Source: an uncultured Eubacteriales bacterium (lineage in GTDB: Bacteria > Bacillota > Clostridia > Oscillospirales > CAG-272). Taken from it: a DNA stretch of 64,000 nucleotides. The DNA lies in contig CAOKER010000008.1 of NCBI GenBank assembly GCA_948467545.1, positions 36,159 to 100,158 of the forward strand. The letters run 5' to 3'. The notes under the pieces were generated by a model. That model made no database searches. It saw nothing but the letters and a program-made list of their open reading frames with translations, and had not been told where the DNA came from. Both the position numbers and the translations under genes were made by a program. Shown here one piece after another: positions 8,870 through 18,104 of the stretch (its first letter is position 1; each line of letters begins with the position of its first letter).

Positions 8870-9529
8870 TTATCCCTGTTTTTCGGCGGAAGCAAGCCAT
8901 TTTATCAAATCGGTCTTCTCATATGCGCTTGTCCAAGAATCATGACCGACATTATCAAATATCGTAAGCTCGGCATGCCCGTGCGCGGCGTTTACTGTGT
9001 CCACCATCAGCTTTGAATATTCAACGGGAACAACAAAATCGTCACTTCCGTGAAATGCACGGATCGGCATTTTCACAAGCGCGGAAGCGCGCCACGTCAT
9101 TCCGCCTCCGCAAATCGGAGCGGCCGCGGCAAAATAATTATTGTATTCGCACGCCATCTCCCACGTGCCAAAACCGCCCATAGAATTTCCGGTTATTGTT
9201 ATGCGGTTTTTGTCAATGTTAAGTTCGCTTGAAATTATTTCAATTAAATTCATAAGCTGAGCGGTAACTCCGTTCCAAATTCTGTCCCAAGGACACTGCG
9301 GTGAAAGCGTAACAACACGAAGTCCGAGATAATCCTGATTCTCACAGAAATATTTCGGAATCCCATGAGTCTTGACCGCTTCGATATTATCGCCCGATTC
9401 GCCTACTCCATGAAGATATACAATAAGGGGCAAGGATTCCTTTGAGGGATCAAATCCGGAGGGAGTAGTAACTATGTAACTAAGCTTTGAAAAGCTGTCT
9501 TTTACAAAAGAAGATGACGTTCTAACCAT
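8870..9529 (-). CDS. Alpha/beta hydrolase, feruloyl/acetyl-esterase-like (prolyl oligopeptidase clan)
   Basis: A 219-residue cytoplasmic hydrolase. The catalytic set is visible: HGVGESG near residue 40 (oxyanion), GNSMGGFGTW with Ser116, HGSDDFVVPVEYS with Asp163/164, and GHDSW with His196. The motif style matches small LpqC-like or feruloyl-type esterases linked to glycan use. It lies downstream of the sugar operon and may deacylate plant-sugar substrates (inference). AAAGG is found about 14 bp upstream of the ATG. Confidence 0.8.
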   Translation of the reverse strand: MVRTSSSFVKDSFSKLSYIVTTPSGFDPSKESLPLIVYLHGVGESGDNIEAVKTHGIPKYFCENQDYLGLRVVTLSPQCPWDRIWNGVTAQLMNLIEIISSELNIDKNRITITGNSMGGFGTWEMACEYNNYFAAAAPICGGGMTWRASALVKMPIRAFHGSDDFVVPVEYSKLMVDTVNAAHGHAELTIFDNVGHDSWTSAYEKTDLIKWLASAEKQG

Positions 9530-9633
9530 GATAATTTAAAACCTTTCAGTAACTATTTCAATCTTTTTTCTCAGCGCAGCAAGGAAAAAAGCGCCGTAAT
9601 GAGGCATCGTGACGGCGTACCATAACGCCGTCC

Positions 9634-9690
9634 GAAAAAGCCGAAACAGCCCGCTGCACCGAAAGCGTGGGAGTTCTTGCTTTTAGTTAT
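9634..9690 (-). repeat. Dispersed palindromic element, copy C
   Basis: Directly follows the stop of the isomerase-like gene on the minus strand. It reads AACTAAAAGCAAGAACTCCC, then CACGC, AGCGGGCTGTTTCGGC and a T5 run. It is a variant with CCCACGC in place of CCCCGCC, the same variant as the copy at 50313. Confidence 0.55.
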
Positions 9691-11069
9691 ATTATTTCAA
9701 TTCCGAGCATATCGCAAAGCATTCCGATTTCTTTGGTGTTGTCGCCGTATGAAATAATATAATGCTGGCACATAACCTTGTCTGTAAAGTCCTCGGTATC
9801 GTCAAGGACAATCTCAAGTCCCGGAAGCTGCGGCGCCGGCTGCGTCCAGCCTGCCTCCTCCCACTTTCTGGGCGTTACGCCGTGTCCTTTAACCATATGC
9901 ATAACATATTTCTCGCCGATTTGTGCGAGACGGCACATAGTCACCGTACCGGGCTTGACCTTGGAGACATTAAGAATACCCTCCGACAGAGCGCCGAAAG
10001 CCGCCGGCATAGCAACCACACCATTTTCTGTAACCTCGGCAGGAACATAATCGGGTACTCCGGCAAGCACGCGATCGGAGAAAAATTCATAAAATTCAAG
10101 ATAAGCCGCCGCCTGACCTGTAATATATTTAACCATAAGCTGAGTGACATTTCCGAGACAGTCGTTTTCGGGAATTGTACACACACCCGAAATATCGGAA
10201 AGAAGCATGAAAACAGGTGCGGGCGGAAAACCGAGAAGCTTCTTCATCCCGTCAACATCCTTGAGAGAAATCGCGTCATATCCGCGCTCTTTTATAAGCT
10301 GATCTACAGCAATATAATAACCTGCAGCCTTCATAAGGCCCTCATCAGAGGGCTCGGAAAGGAAATTCCATGCTTTTATCTCTTTCCCACCGATATTTCC
10401 GCCCTGTTTAACGGCATTTACCACAGACCTCTTCTCATCGTCGGATACTTTTTCGCTTCTCTGAAAAATTTCAAGCAGTTCAAAGGTTTCAATCTCAGGT
10501 CCGATTTCACGTTTCAGAGAGGGACCGTCCGCCTGAGTGCCGTAGAGATTCATGTCGCGGTAGCCCGCCATACCCACTCTGGCATGACGAAGCTTTTCTG
10601 CCGCAGACGCCGCACGGCAATACGCCGCCACACGGTCTGCCCTTGAAGGCAGTCCGATAATATCATATATGTACTTGAAATTATATCCGAGATCGCACAT
10701 AGTCTTGCGCAGCGCGCTCGTTCCGGCCTGATCTGCGGTCGTCACAAGACGGTCGTCTTCCATCCATCCGCACAGTCCCCAGAGAACCATCGGCTTATGC
10801 CTGTAATGCTCCGCAATCTTTATTACTGCATGTGTGGGAATCCATCCCGCAATACACAGAACAAGGCAATCGAAATCCTCTTTTTTCAGGACCTCAAGCG
10901 CATGGGCAATATCCTTTTCCTCATAATCGTCGGTTACAGGATAAACGCTTACCGCCGAAATTCCCTCCTTTTCAAAATTCTTAAGAGCGTCACTGCATTT
11001 TTTTACGATTATATCTTTTGGAGTATTTACTTCTCCAAACCCAACAAAACCTGCTTTTATCATTTTCAT
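9687..11069 (-). CDS. L-fucose/L-arabinose isomerase-like protein
   Basis: A 460-residue protein with the overall organisation of the FucI-like superfamily: an N-terminal Rossmann-like domain beginning KAGFVGFGEVN, and a C-terminal domain with the GHGVTPRKWEEAGW segment typical of relatives annotated as fucose isomerase. True fucose isomerase is about 590 residues, so this belongs to the shorter uncharacterised branch. It would interconvert an aldose and a ketose, with the substrate unknown. The start at 11069 (GTA-ATG-AAA context) is chosen because AAAGGA lies 6 bp upstream. It is the last gene of the TPI-like / FGGY kinase operon. Confidence 0.75.
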   Translation of the reverse strand: MKMIKAGFVGFGEVNTPKDIIVKKCSDALKNFEKEGISAVSVYPVTDDYEEKDIAHALEVLKKEDFDCLVLCIAGWIPTHAVIKIAEHYRHKPMVLWGLCGWMEDDRLVTTADQAGTSALRKTMCDLGYNFKYIYDIIGLPSRADRVAAYCRAASAAEKLRHARVGMAGYRDMNLYGTQADGPSLKREIGPEIETFELLEIFQRSEKVSDDEKRSVVNAVKQGGNIGGKEIKAWNFLSEPSDEGLMKAAGYYIAVDQLIKERGYDAISLKDVDGMKKLLGFPPAPVFMLLSDISGVCTIPENDCLGNVTQLMVKYITGQAAAYLEFYEFFSDRVLAGVPDYVPAEVTENGVVAMPAAFGALSEGILNVSKVKPGTVTMCRLAQIGEKYVMHMVKGHGVTPRKWEEAGWTQPAPQLPGLEIVLDDTEDFTDKVMCQHYIISYGDNTKEIGMLCDMLGIEII

Positions 11070-11255
11070 TACCATTCCTTTCGTAACATACACAAAAAGC
11101 TTTATACCGCCTCAGCTTCCGCAAAACCCAAATGATATTCCTGCAAACAAGATACAGAGCAGTCTTACGCTGCACAGAATATAAACCTCCGTAAAGCATA
11201 AAAAACGGCACTTTACTCATGCCTGCAATTACACTGTCTTTCCGCCGTCATCCCA

Positions 11256-12764
11256 CTATTTTCCGGACGGATAAAACTTCTCATCTGCTTCGATATATCT
11301 TAGATAAGCGGCTTCCGTCTTTTCGTTCTGCTGCGGAATATATATTTTATCGGTTCTGACGATTTGGCTGCACGCCGCTTCAACAGACTCAAAGATTCCG
11401 GCTCCGGTTCCTGCAAGAATAGCAGTTCCCAGGCATGCGGTTTCGGTATTTTTCAGCGTCGCGAGTCGAACGCCCGTAATATCCGCTTTGATCTGACACC
11501 AGAGCGGACTTGATGCGCCACCACCCATAGTCCTGATTTCATTACAGGATACACCTAAATATTCGAGATTACTCCGAAGCATACAGGCAACGGATTCAAG
11601 AATTGCGCGCACCATATGTCCGCGAGTGTGCTCCATGGTAAGTCCGTAAAATACTCCCCTCGCATCGGGATTGTATTTAGGCATCGTCGAACCGCAAAGA
11701 TACGGAATAAACACCAGTCCGCTGCAGCCCGGCTCCACCTTTTCCGCAAGGACGTCAAGCTCCCTGAACGAGAAATTTTCACAAAGCTGATTTTTAAACC
11801 ATTTGAGCGCGATTCCGGCCGTAGGGGTCCATGAAATCAATGCATATCCGCCGTCGTAATTTATATGACAAGGGATAATACTTTCGGGATTATACGACGG
11901 AATTTCGCTTACCGGAACAAATACAGCCATAGTAGTTCCCGTCATCTCGCTGATTATGCCTGAACCTACCGCTCCGGCGCCGATTGCACCGGAAATCTGA
12001 TCAAGCACACCTGAAACAACAGGTATACCGCAGCTACAGCTTTTTCCTGCCTCTCCGCCGCCGAAAAACCAGTCTGCGTCCATCTCCCCTACCATTACAC
12101 CGGACGGTACAATCTCGGAAAACACTGATCTGTCCAATCCAATGTAGTCAAGCATTTCCTTCCACCATTGCTTCTTACAAATGTCAAAGTATATCGTCGA
12201 TGACTGAATCGTCGGCTCTGTCACAGTCTTTCCGGTAAGAGCCCACAAAATCCAATCCTCAAGCAAAAACACATGCCTTATACGATTAAATACCGAAGGT
12301 TCGTTCCTACGTATCCATATCAGCTTACACGCAGGCCATGTCGCCGTGATTTCGGGCTGTCCCGTAACGCGGTATACGAGCTCATGTCCAAAGTCCGCCT
12401 CAATCTTCTTCGCTTCCCCGTCCGCGCGGTTATCGAGCCAAACAATTGCCGGACGAAGAGGAACAAAGTTTTCATCCGTGACTATCAGGGTTTCTCCCTG
12501 AGTATCTACGGAAAGTCCGGCTATAAGATTCGCCAGCTCGTCTTTACCACAGTCCGGAAACGCTTTTTGCGCGGCTTCCGTAAGAGACTGCCTTACAATT
12601 GAAATATATTCAAGCCCGTCAAATTCCACAACGTTTCCCTTTGTATCGAGAGTATAATCAACGGTTGAAGCGGAAACCATATTTCCATCCGTATCAAAAA
12701 TTGCGGATTTAAGCGACGTGGTTCCTATATCAACCCCGGCCAAATATTTTTTGCTGTTCGTCAT
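11256..12764 (-). CDS. FGGY-family carbohydrate kinase (xylulokinase-like)
   Basis: A 502-residue sugar kinase. The N-terminal phosphate-1 motif GVDIGTTSLKS, the VLDQISGAIGAG segment, and the late GGGASSPLWCQIKADI adenosine/FGGY signature identify the family. It phosphorylates a ketose or polyol with ATP; xylulose-like or ribulose-like sugars are the common substrates, but specificity is not readable. The start at 12764 gives the standard N-terminus and lies 5 bp after the stop of the TPI-like gene, so the two are translationally linked. The isomerase-like gene lies 186 bp downstream. Confidence 0.88.
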   Translation of the reverse strand: MTNSKKYLAGVDIGTTSLKSAIFDTDGNMVSASTVDYTLDTKGNVVEFDGLEYISIVRQSLTEAAQKAFPDCGKDELANLIAGLSVDTQGETLIVTDENFVPLRPAIVWLDNRADGEAKKIEADFGHELVYRVTGQPEITATWPACKLIWIRRNEPSVFNRIRHVFLLEDWILWALTGKTVTEPTIQSSTIYFDICKKQWWKEMLDYIGLDRSVFSEIVPSGVMVGEMDADWFFGGGEAGKSCSCGIPVVSGVLDQISGAIGAGAVGSGIISEMTGTTMAVFVPVSEIPSYNPESIIPCHINYDGGYALISWTPTAGIALKWFKNQLCENFSFRELDVLAEKVEPGCSGLVFIPYLCGSTMPKYNPDARGVFYGLTMEHTRGHMVRAILESVACMLRSNLEYLGVSCNEIRTMGGGASSPLWCQIKADITGVRLATLKNTETACLGTAILAGTGAGIFESVEAACSQIVRTDKIYIPQQNEKTEAAYLRYIEADEKFYPSGK

Positions 12765-12769
12765 ATACG

Positions 12770-13480
12770 TTATGCCCCGTGCTTCTCGTCCCACGCGGAA
12801 CGAAGCGCGTGAATCATTTCTTCAACCATTGCGGACGGATCGTCCGCGCAGAAAATTCCGCTCGTACTGCCCGTCGCCTCCGCTCCGAGCATAATCGTAT
12901 CATAAACATCCTGACCGTTTTTGATTCCCGCACCCTGAAGCACCATAATGTCAGGATTGATTTCCCGCACGCTCTTTATAGTCTGAGTAACATAATTTTC
13001 ATCGCTTGTTTTTCCCGTTCCTATAAGCTCTGTCGGCTCCGCAACAAGAAGATTGGGAGAAAGCTTTGCAATTGCCATAAGCTCGTCTACCGTATCGGCG
13101 CATACAATCGTTCCAAGTCCAACCTCATCCGCCCTTGCAATTGTTTTTTCAATTTCGCCGAGCGTAAGCTTACATTCAGCATGATTCAGCATTACGCCCT
13201 CCGCCCCGGCCTCCTTTACCGCTTCCGGAAGAACCGAGCCAAGCCCGCGTCCCGGACGAAGATAATCCATATGCTGTGCAAAAACATGAATACGCTCGGT
13301 ATTATCCGCAATCGTTTTAATATCGGTGTAAACAGGTGTAACAAGAATATCCACATCATATTTTATGGCAACTCTGTCAATAACCTTTGCAAGCTGCAGC
13401 ATCTTCTCTCCGTACATATAACATTTCGGACCTATCTCAAAAAACGGAGGCTTAATTTTGAATCCACTGTACATAAACAA
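12770..13480 (-). CDS. Triosephosphate-isomerase-fold protein (archaeal-like / sugar-operon TPI paralogue)
   Basis: About 236 residues, close to the 220-230 of archaeal-type TPI. The catalytic residues are recognisable: Lys19 (GPKCYMYG), His100 in LNHAECK, and Glu148 in AEPTELIGTGKTS, with a phosphate loop near LQGAGIKNG. Its place in a sugar-kinase operon suggests it isomerises a phosphorylated triose or tetrose made in this pathway rather than serving glycolysis; related paralogues act on erythrulose phosphates. Two starts are possible: TTG at 13480 (AAAGGA 7 bp upstream) or ATG at 13474 (13 bp). Confidence 0.82.
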   Translation of the reverse strand: MFMYSGFKIKPPFFEIGPKCYMYGEKMLQLAKVIDRVAIKYDVDILVTPVYTDIKTIADNTERIHVFAQHMDYLRPGRGLGSVLPEAVKEAGAEGVMLNHAECKLTLGEIEKTIARADEVGLGTIVCADTVDELMAIAKLSPNLLVAEPTELIGTGKTSDENYVTQTIKSVREINPDIMVLQGAGIKNGQDVYDTIMLGAEATGSTSGIFCADDPSAMVEEMIHALRSAWDEKHGA

Positions 13481-13518
13481 AAACCATTCCTTTCGGATGA
13501 AAATAATTACAAGCTATA

Positions 13519-13547
13519 TTATATTATAAAAAGGCATTAAAAGCAAG
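13519..13547 (-). promoter_or_regulatory. Sigma-A promoter of the TPI-like/kinase/isomerase operon
   Basis: On the minus strand TTGCTT (13547-13542) and TATAAT (13524-13519) with a 17-bp spacer, about 40 bp upstream of the first gene. Confidence 0.7.
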
Positions 13548-13598
13548 TGAAAACATAAGTTATATAAGTGTTTCTCACGACTTTTTAAGATTTTGAAC

Positions 13599-14564
13599 TC
13601 AAGCTTTCGGGCGCAAATTCTCAGACTCAAGTTTTTTTATCATCAGCTTTGTTTTGCGATAATGCAAAAATACAGGCAGCCCGACAATGACAATAAGCAA
13701 AACTACAGCGAGGACTATCAAAATTATATCGGCATATTTCGGAAATCCCTCTCCGAGTATAGCACTGGTACCTCCCCTGTAGGCATTTGAAACCGCGGCT
13801 ATACTGCTCTCTCCGCCGTACTCCCCCGCCGGGCTGAGAGAAGCGGAGCCTTCTCCGGTCTGCAAATCCACTTTCTCAATCAAAAGAGCTTTCCCGTAAT
13901 CAAGAACCGCACGTCCCGGCTCAGTTTCAGCTCTAACCTCCGAAGCAATAATACGGAGAGTTCCGGCTGCGGAAAGCGGAGCATTTGAAAAAACACTTCC
14001 TCCGGTTACCTGTACCGTACCTCCCGTTATTCCCACGCCGTTTGAACGGTCGGAAACAGCAATGTCTATATTTCCGCCTACTATACTTATAACTCCGCTG
14101 TCAAAACGAATTCCGCTGCGGCCTGCTGTCACCGAAATATCACCGCTGCGAATTTTGATTTCTTTGTTCATCGCCGTAGAATAACTGTATATTGCGTCAC
14201 CATCGGTCACTATAGTAAGTGAACCGTCCCCGGTGACAGTAAAACCACCCTGTCCCGCAAGCGCATATTCAGACGCCGAAATGTAATTTTTACCGAAAAG
14301 CTTAACCGTTGCCCCGTCGATAAGCTTAATTCCATATTCATCATCGGTACTTACATTTACCCCGTTGAGTTCAAGGGTATTTTCACGGTTGTCCCAGTAA
14401 TAACCCTCTCCGCTTATATTTTTCTGCGGCCGTGTAAGATCGAGTGTTTCCCTGATCACACCGGACGATCCCGATTCCGCGGCCAAGCATACAGAAAATA
14501 AAGCAATAACAGCAGCCGAAAACAAAAAGACAACAATATGTTTAACGAAACGATTATTCTTCAT
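13599..14564 (-). CDS. Secreted beta-helix-like surface protein with C-terminal membrane anchor
   Basis: A 321-residue protein of unknown function. Residues 1-28 form a signal peptide ending near CLAAES. Residues 40-260 are Gly/Ser/Thr-rich with repeated short strands (for example GGFTVTGDGSLTI and GGNIDIAVSD), as in right-handed beta-helix or carbohydrate-binding surface domains. A transmembrane helix at about 277-300 is followed by a basic tail, so the protein is probably anchored in the membrane facing outwards. It resembles extracellular carbohydrate-binding-domain proteins of gut Firmicutes. A CTGTCTT/AAGACAG hairpin lies in its 5' leader. Confidence 0.65.
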   Translation of the reverse strand: MKNNRFVKHIVVFLFSAAVIALFSVCLAAESGSSGVIRETLDLTRPQKNISGEGYYWDNRENTLELNGVNVSTDDEYGIKLIDGATVKLFGKNYISASEYALAGQGGFTVTGDGSLTIVTDGDAIYSYSTAMNKEIKIRSGDISVTAGRSGIRFDSGVISIVGGNIDIAVSDRSNGVGITGGTVQVTGGSVFSNAPLSAAGTLRIIASEVRAETEPGRAVLDYGKALLIEKVDLQTGEGSASLSPAGEYGGESSIAAVSNAYRGGTSAILGEGFPKYADIILIVLAVVLLIVIVGLPVFLHYRKTKLMIKKLESENLRPKA

Positions 14565-14876
14565 ATATGTACTAACCTTTCAGTTTACACTCAAAATATA
14601 AATAAATAAATCCTGTCTTAACAAGACAGCCGAAAAAAATCCGCAGTCCCAATTGCCGATTAAAAACAAATTCAATATATTTAAGTATATCATGCACATA
14701 AAAAAAAATCAAGGAGTCAAAATGCCATTATTTAATTATTATGTAAATTTTTTATCCGCTCCCCAATACCTCCGCTCAAAGTCTTGACTTTAAATAAAAA
14801 AACAAATATAATAATTATAATGTCAGCATATAAATGATGTTGGAATTGAAAATACATTTTGGCATTGGAGAACTTC
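14565..14876. other. Divergent intergenic region between the surface protein and the VanZ-like gene
   Basis: It contains the leader hairpin of the minus-strand gene (around 14611-14630) and the promoter of the VanZ-like gene at 14784-14812. No further gene is seen. Confidence 0.6.
14784..14812 (+). promoter_or_regulatory. Sigma-A promoter of the VanZ-like gene
   Basis: TTGACT (14784-14789), a 17-bp spacer, and TATAAT (14807-14812). Confidence 0.8.
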
Positions 14877-15431
14877 ATGAATCCGATATATAAACATAAT
14901 AAAACGCAGGACAGAGAAGCAATAAAGCTTACGCAGCGCAGCGGATTCAGAATAATTTTGTCGGTTCTGATTATCATTACTCTTATTTTTATTTGGACAA
15001 ATTCAATGCATAACGGCGCTGAGTCAAGCGCTCAAAGCGACAAAATCGTAAATGGGCTGAAACCGATTATAGATCCGAAAAATAAAATAGATATCGATGA
15101 CTTATCATTTGCAATCCGTAAAGCCGCGCATTTCTGCGAATATTTTCTTCTCGGCGCCGAGCTATGTCTTTTTTTCTATTCGTTAAAAATCAAAGAAATT
15201 TTTGCACCACCGTTTTTTGTTCTCATAAGTGCCACGATAGATGAAACGATTCAGCTTTATTATGAGAGAACCTCAAGCGTCACGGATGTAATTCTCGACT
15301 TCTGCGGCGGACTGTGTGGCATCTGCGTCATGATTTTAACAATCATTATATGTATTCAACTTTCGGAAAAAAGAAAATTGCGGACAAATTCCTCAAAATA
15401 TCCTGAAAATAATAAATTTTCAACATATTGA
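14877..15431 (+). CDS. VanZ-like membrane protein
   Basis: A 184-residue protein with about four membrane helices. Two VanZ-domain signatures are visible: RKAAHFCEYFLLGAEL, and the later D-E-x2-Q...R...D-V-x2-D-x2-G pattern (IDETIQLYYER, then SVTDVILDFCGG). VanZ proteins give low-level teicoplanin resistance in some hosts, but most members are of unknown function in the cell envelope. The start at 14877 is chosen because TTGGAG lies 6 bp upstream. A short hairpin terminator follows. Confidence 0.82.
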   Translation: MNPIYKHNKTQDREAIKLTQRSGFRIILSVLIIITLIFIWTNSMHNGAESSAQSDKIVNGLKPIIDPKNKIDIDDLSFAIRKAAHFCEYFLLGAELCLFFYSLKIKEIFAPPFFVLISATIDETIQLYYERTSSVTDVILDFCGGLCGICVMILTIIICIQLSEKRKLRTNSSKYPENNKFSTY

Positions 15432-15495
15432 CGATATTTAATCAGAGCATAATAATGATGAGCTAATATAAAATACAATGCTTAAAAAATAAAAT

Positions 15496-15525
15496 CAGCC
15501 GCCCGGTTAATTTAATCGGCTTTTA
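15496..15525 (+). terminator. Probable terminator after the VanZ-like gene
   Basis: AGCCG/CGGCT stem with an extension of about 4 bp, followed by TTTT. It is modest in strength. Confidence 0.5.
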
Positions 15526-15543
15526 ACGGTATCGGAGATTGAA

Positions 15544-16521
15544 ATGAACATAAAGCTTCTCAAAAATCAAATGACACGAGCCGCGGCAACAGTTTTCGCA
15601 ATTTGTATTAGTACCGTAATTATTTCTGCGGCCGGAGCAGGAGTCGCCGCAGGGCAAACGGAAAAACTTATACGGGAAGTTCCGACCGGCTCGCCTAATA
15701 TAAACGGTATAATAGAGCAGGGAGAATGGTCTGAATCCGATAAAATTACAATGAATGAAAATACATGTACCGCTTCCCCTTGGAACGGAAACATCAAAAG
15801 CTCTGCAGACGTATATTTTCTCTGGGACGAGGATGGGTTATATATTGCTGCGAAAATAACAGATTCGACCGAAGCATATGCGGAAGAAGAAAATTCGGAG
15901 GGCGTTTTGTCAGGCGACGCACTGCAGCTCGGTCTCAATCCGGGAATGCTAATTACCGGCGGTCATCCGGGAGAGTTTTTCACATTTGCTTTGCCTGCCG
16001 GCGCAAAGAAAAACTCTCCTTCACCGCTGTATATTATCAGACAAAATTATGCCGATTATAACGGAATCGGAAGCTCGGCGGGAGGAGAATTGCTTGACGT
16101 AGAAAGCTATACGGCAACCGGACAAAAAGTCTCCGACGGATGGCAGTTTGAATGTTTTCTTGCATGGAATCAAGTAAACACCGTCGGAATAAACAATCAA
16201 AATCCAACCTGCGGAACATTGTCCAATCCCGATATTTCATCTGCAAGCGCGCTGACGCCCGGCAACGGATTATCTTTCGGATTCATGCTCTGCTATCTCG
16301 ACCGACCGGGAAATTCCGGAAATTTTACTACCGGTTCAGGTCTTGGATTTAATGTTGAGCATTACGGAGGAATATTGACACTCACCCAAAACGTAATCGA
16401 ATACTCTGCAAAAAGCTCACCGGCTCCGGGCACTTTCGACCCTACGCTTCCAATCATCTGTGTTCTGACTATATCAGCCTCAGCCGTTTTTCTGATTCGA
16501 AGGATAAAATATGAAAAATAA
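15544..16521 (+). CDS. Membrane-anchored secreted protein with CBM9/DOMON-like domain
   Basis: A 325-residue protein. Residues 10-38 form a signal peptide. Residues 45-285 resemble the CBM9-type sugar-binding fold (the typical opening is INGIIEQGEWSESDKI, and later YFLWDEDGLYIAAKITD and GDALQLGLNPG). A single transmembrane helix at about 300-320 is followed by RRIKYEK, which fixes it in the membrane. It is likely a surface carbohydrate-binding or sensing protein with no visible catalytic domain. A hairpin terminator follows. Confidence 0.72.
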   Translation: MNIKLLKNQMTRAAATVFAICISTVIISAAGAGVAAGQTEKLIREVPTGSPNINGIIEQGEWSESDKITMNENTCTASPWNGNIKSSADVYFLWDEDGLYIAAKITDSTEAYAEEENSEGVLSGDALQLGLNPGMLITGGHPGEFFTFALPAGAKKNSPSPLYIIRQNYADYNGIGSSAGGELLDVESYTATGQKVSDGWQFECFLAWNQVNTVGINNQNPTCGTLSNPDISSASALTPGNGLSFGFMLCYLDRPGNSGNFTTGSGLGFNVEHYGGILTLTQNVIEYSAKSSPAPGTFDPTLPIICVLTISASAVFLIRRIKYEK

Positions 16522-16566
16522 TCATAGTTCGATCCATTTTACGCCCCATAATCAATGATAAAATAT

Positions 16567-16609
16567 CGCAGCCGGTAAATCTGCATTCGTGGTTTACCGG
16601 CTGCGTTTT
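16567..16609. terminator. Terminator between the CBM9-like gene and the XRE regulator
   Basis: A perfect 13-bp stem (CGCAGCCGGTAAA / TTTACCGGCTGCG) followed by TTTTA. It can serve the convergent genes on both sides. Confidence 0.85.
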
Positions 16610-16659
16610 ACTGCTTTGTCTTACAGCCATTACACTTTCACAAACACTTACACAAATCT

Positions 16660-17468
16660 TTAATCTCCGCTGCAAAAATTTGAATCTCCGAAGTATGTCA
16701 AATAAGAATCCTTATAATAAGCATATTCTTTTGCATATATCATTACTGCAAAAAGCAAAAAGAGTTTTTGCGTACAGAAGGGCTCATAAACAGTAACGCT
16801 TTTACCGTCTATGTTTATTTGCTTTAATGAAAACAATTCACTTTTCTTAAGATTTTCCTCAAGAGCAGCAGAATCGGAAATTTTGCACATACCGCACAGA
16901 GACGATAATGTAAAAGACATCATATTATTTTTTATCACAGTCTGCACCGCATAACGAAAGTCGCGGTCAGCCAGCAGTTGCAGAATTTCCTCCGCTCCGA
17001 CATCGGAAAAAACATTGCTCCATCCTTTCTCCGGTCTTTTTAAAGCAATTCCTCCAATTTCATCACGGAAATAAACTGCCCCGTGCGGCGGATAACGGCA
17101 CTCCTCATTCTGTCGTTTTTTCTCAGTGTTTCAATATAATTGTTCAACTCTTCAAAAATAGATACGTCAGAACTGTCCGCGTCGCAGCGAGCCGAAAAAA
17201 TCGCCTGACATACAGAACGGCAGACAACATTAAAAACAGCATCGGAAGATATTCCTCCGCATAAAGTTCCGCTCCTTCCGTAAAGCATATCGACAGTCAC
17301 ATCAAAAGTATCGGCAATTACCGGAAGCATCATTATATCAGGCATATTAATACCGTTTTCCCATTTTGAAACCGACTGCGAGGAAACACCGATTATAGCG
17401 GCAAGTTCCTCCTGTGTCATTGATTTTCTTTTACGAAGCTCTGCAATTCTTTCTCCGACCGTAATCAT
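16660..17468 (-). pseudogene. XRE-family transcriptional regulator with an apparent one-base frameshift
   Basis: The first frame (17468 or GTG 17477, down to the stop at 17040) encodes an N-terminal HTH (VGERIAELRKRKSMTQEE, then GVSSQSVSKWENG). Translation then meets a stop after MKLEELL. Read in another frame, the same DNA from about 17082 continues as AVYFRDEIGGIALKRPEKGW and onward to 16660, the type of C-terminal region normally fused to such regulators. The switch maps to a GGGG run on the minus strand (plus 17079-17082); one extra G would restore a protein of about 272 residues. It is a recent frameshift, phase variation or an assembly error. The DNA-binding half alone could still be made. 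Confidence 0.75.
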
Positions 17469-17935
17469 AAAAATCACCGTTCCTTTCTTTGAACATGCAA
17501 CGACAAGCGCAAACAGAGCGTGAAAATTATTGCGTTTTACATAGTTTTTTCATTTTTCACGCTGATTTTCCGCATTTGTTTATCTAAAAGCTTCCTTGCT
17601 TTTTTAATGATTAAGCCAACATTTTTCGGTAAATATAAAGAATTCGCCAATATATACCGATATATAACCTGCGCTTACATTCTAACAATATTTACAGAAA
17701 TAGTCTATATATTATAAAGGTAGTTTACCGCGCAAACGGACACAAAAAATCCGATTCGGCGGCTACATATCCGCATGTCTGCAATGAAACGATGTCCGTA
17801 ACAAAACATTCTTCAATGGATTACCGCCTCCGGAAAATAAAATAAATCCGACGGTTGTCAATACAGCTTAATCTACTACGCCTCAAGAAATATATATCAC
17901 CTTACAGACAAACCATAATACAGTTACAGCTGTAA

Positions 17936-17981
17936 AAATACGGTGTAAATCTGTAAAACCAGATACACACCGTATTTTTTT
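17936..17981. terminator. Bidirectional terminator downstream of the aminotransferase
   Basis: AAATACGGTGT / ACACCGTATTT stem with T-runs on both strands. Confidence 0.85.
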
Positions 17982-18065
17982 CGCAAGAGCCGTTATAACG
18001 CAGTTCAGCGGCGGACTGTCACGCGGCTGAAAAAAGTCGCTGAAAAAGTCGCTGAAAAAGTCGGT

Positions 18066-18104
18066 GAAAAACGCCGCAACAGAGGCCGGTCATCTTGCTA
18101 TTGA
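18066..18104 (-). repeat. Dispersed palindromic element, copy D
   Basis: Begins right after the aminotransferase stop in the sense direction: AATCAATAGCAAGATGACCG, then GCCTC / GCGGCG. It is shorter and more diverged than copies A and B. Confidence 0.45.

Larger units (their letters stand above)
17478..18104. other. Long intergenic stretch with terminator and short tandem repeats
   Basis: A small hydrophobic open frame at 17520-17717 begins with GTG and has no ribosome binding site; it is not called. A strong hairpin terminator lies at 17936-17981. At 18027-18070 there are three to four imperfect copies of a GCTGAAAAAGTC unit. The dispersed palindromic element (copy D) ends the stretch. Confidence 0.6.

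Noticed and set aside
9762..10646. Long open frame (294 residues) on the plus strand
   Set aside because: It is antisense to the isomerase-like gene, whose protein has clear family features; this frame has none.
17520..17717. Small hydrophobic open frame of 65 residues
   Set aside because: GTG start, no Shine-Dalgarno and AT-rich low-complexity composition; a real small membrane protein cannot be excluded but is not supported.
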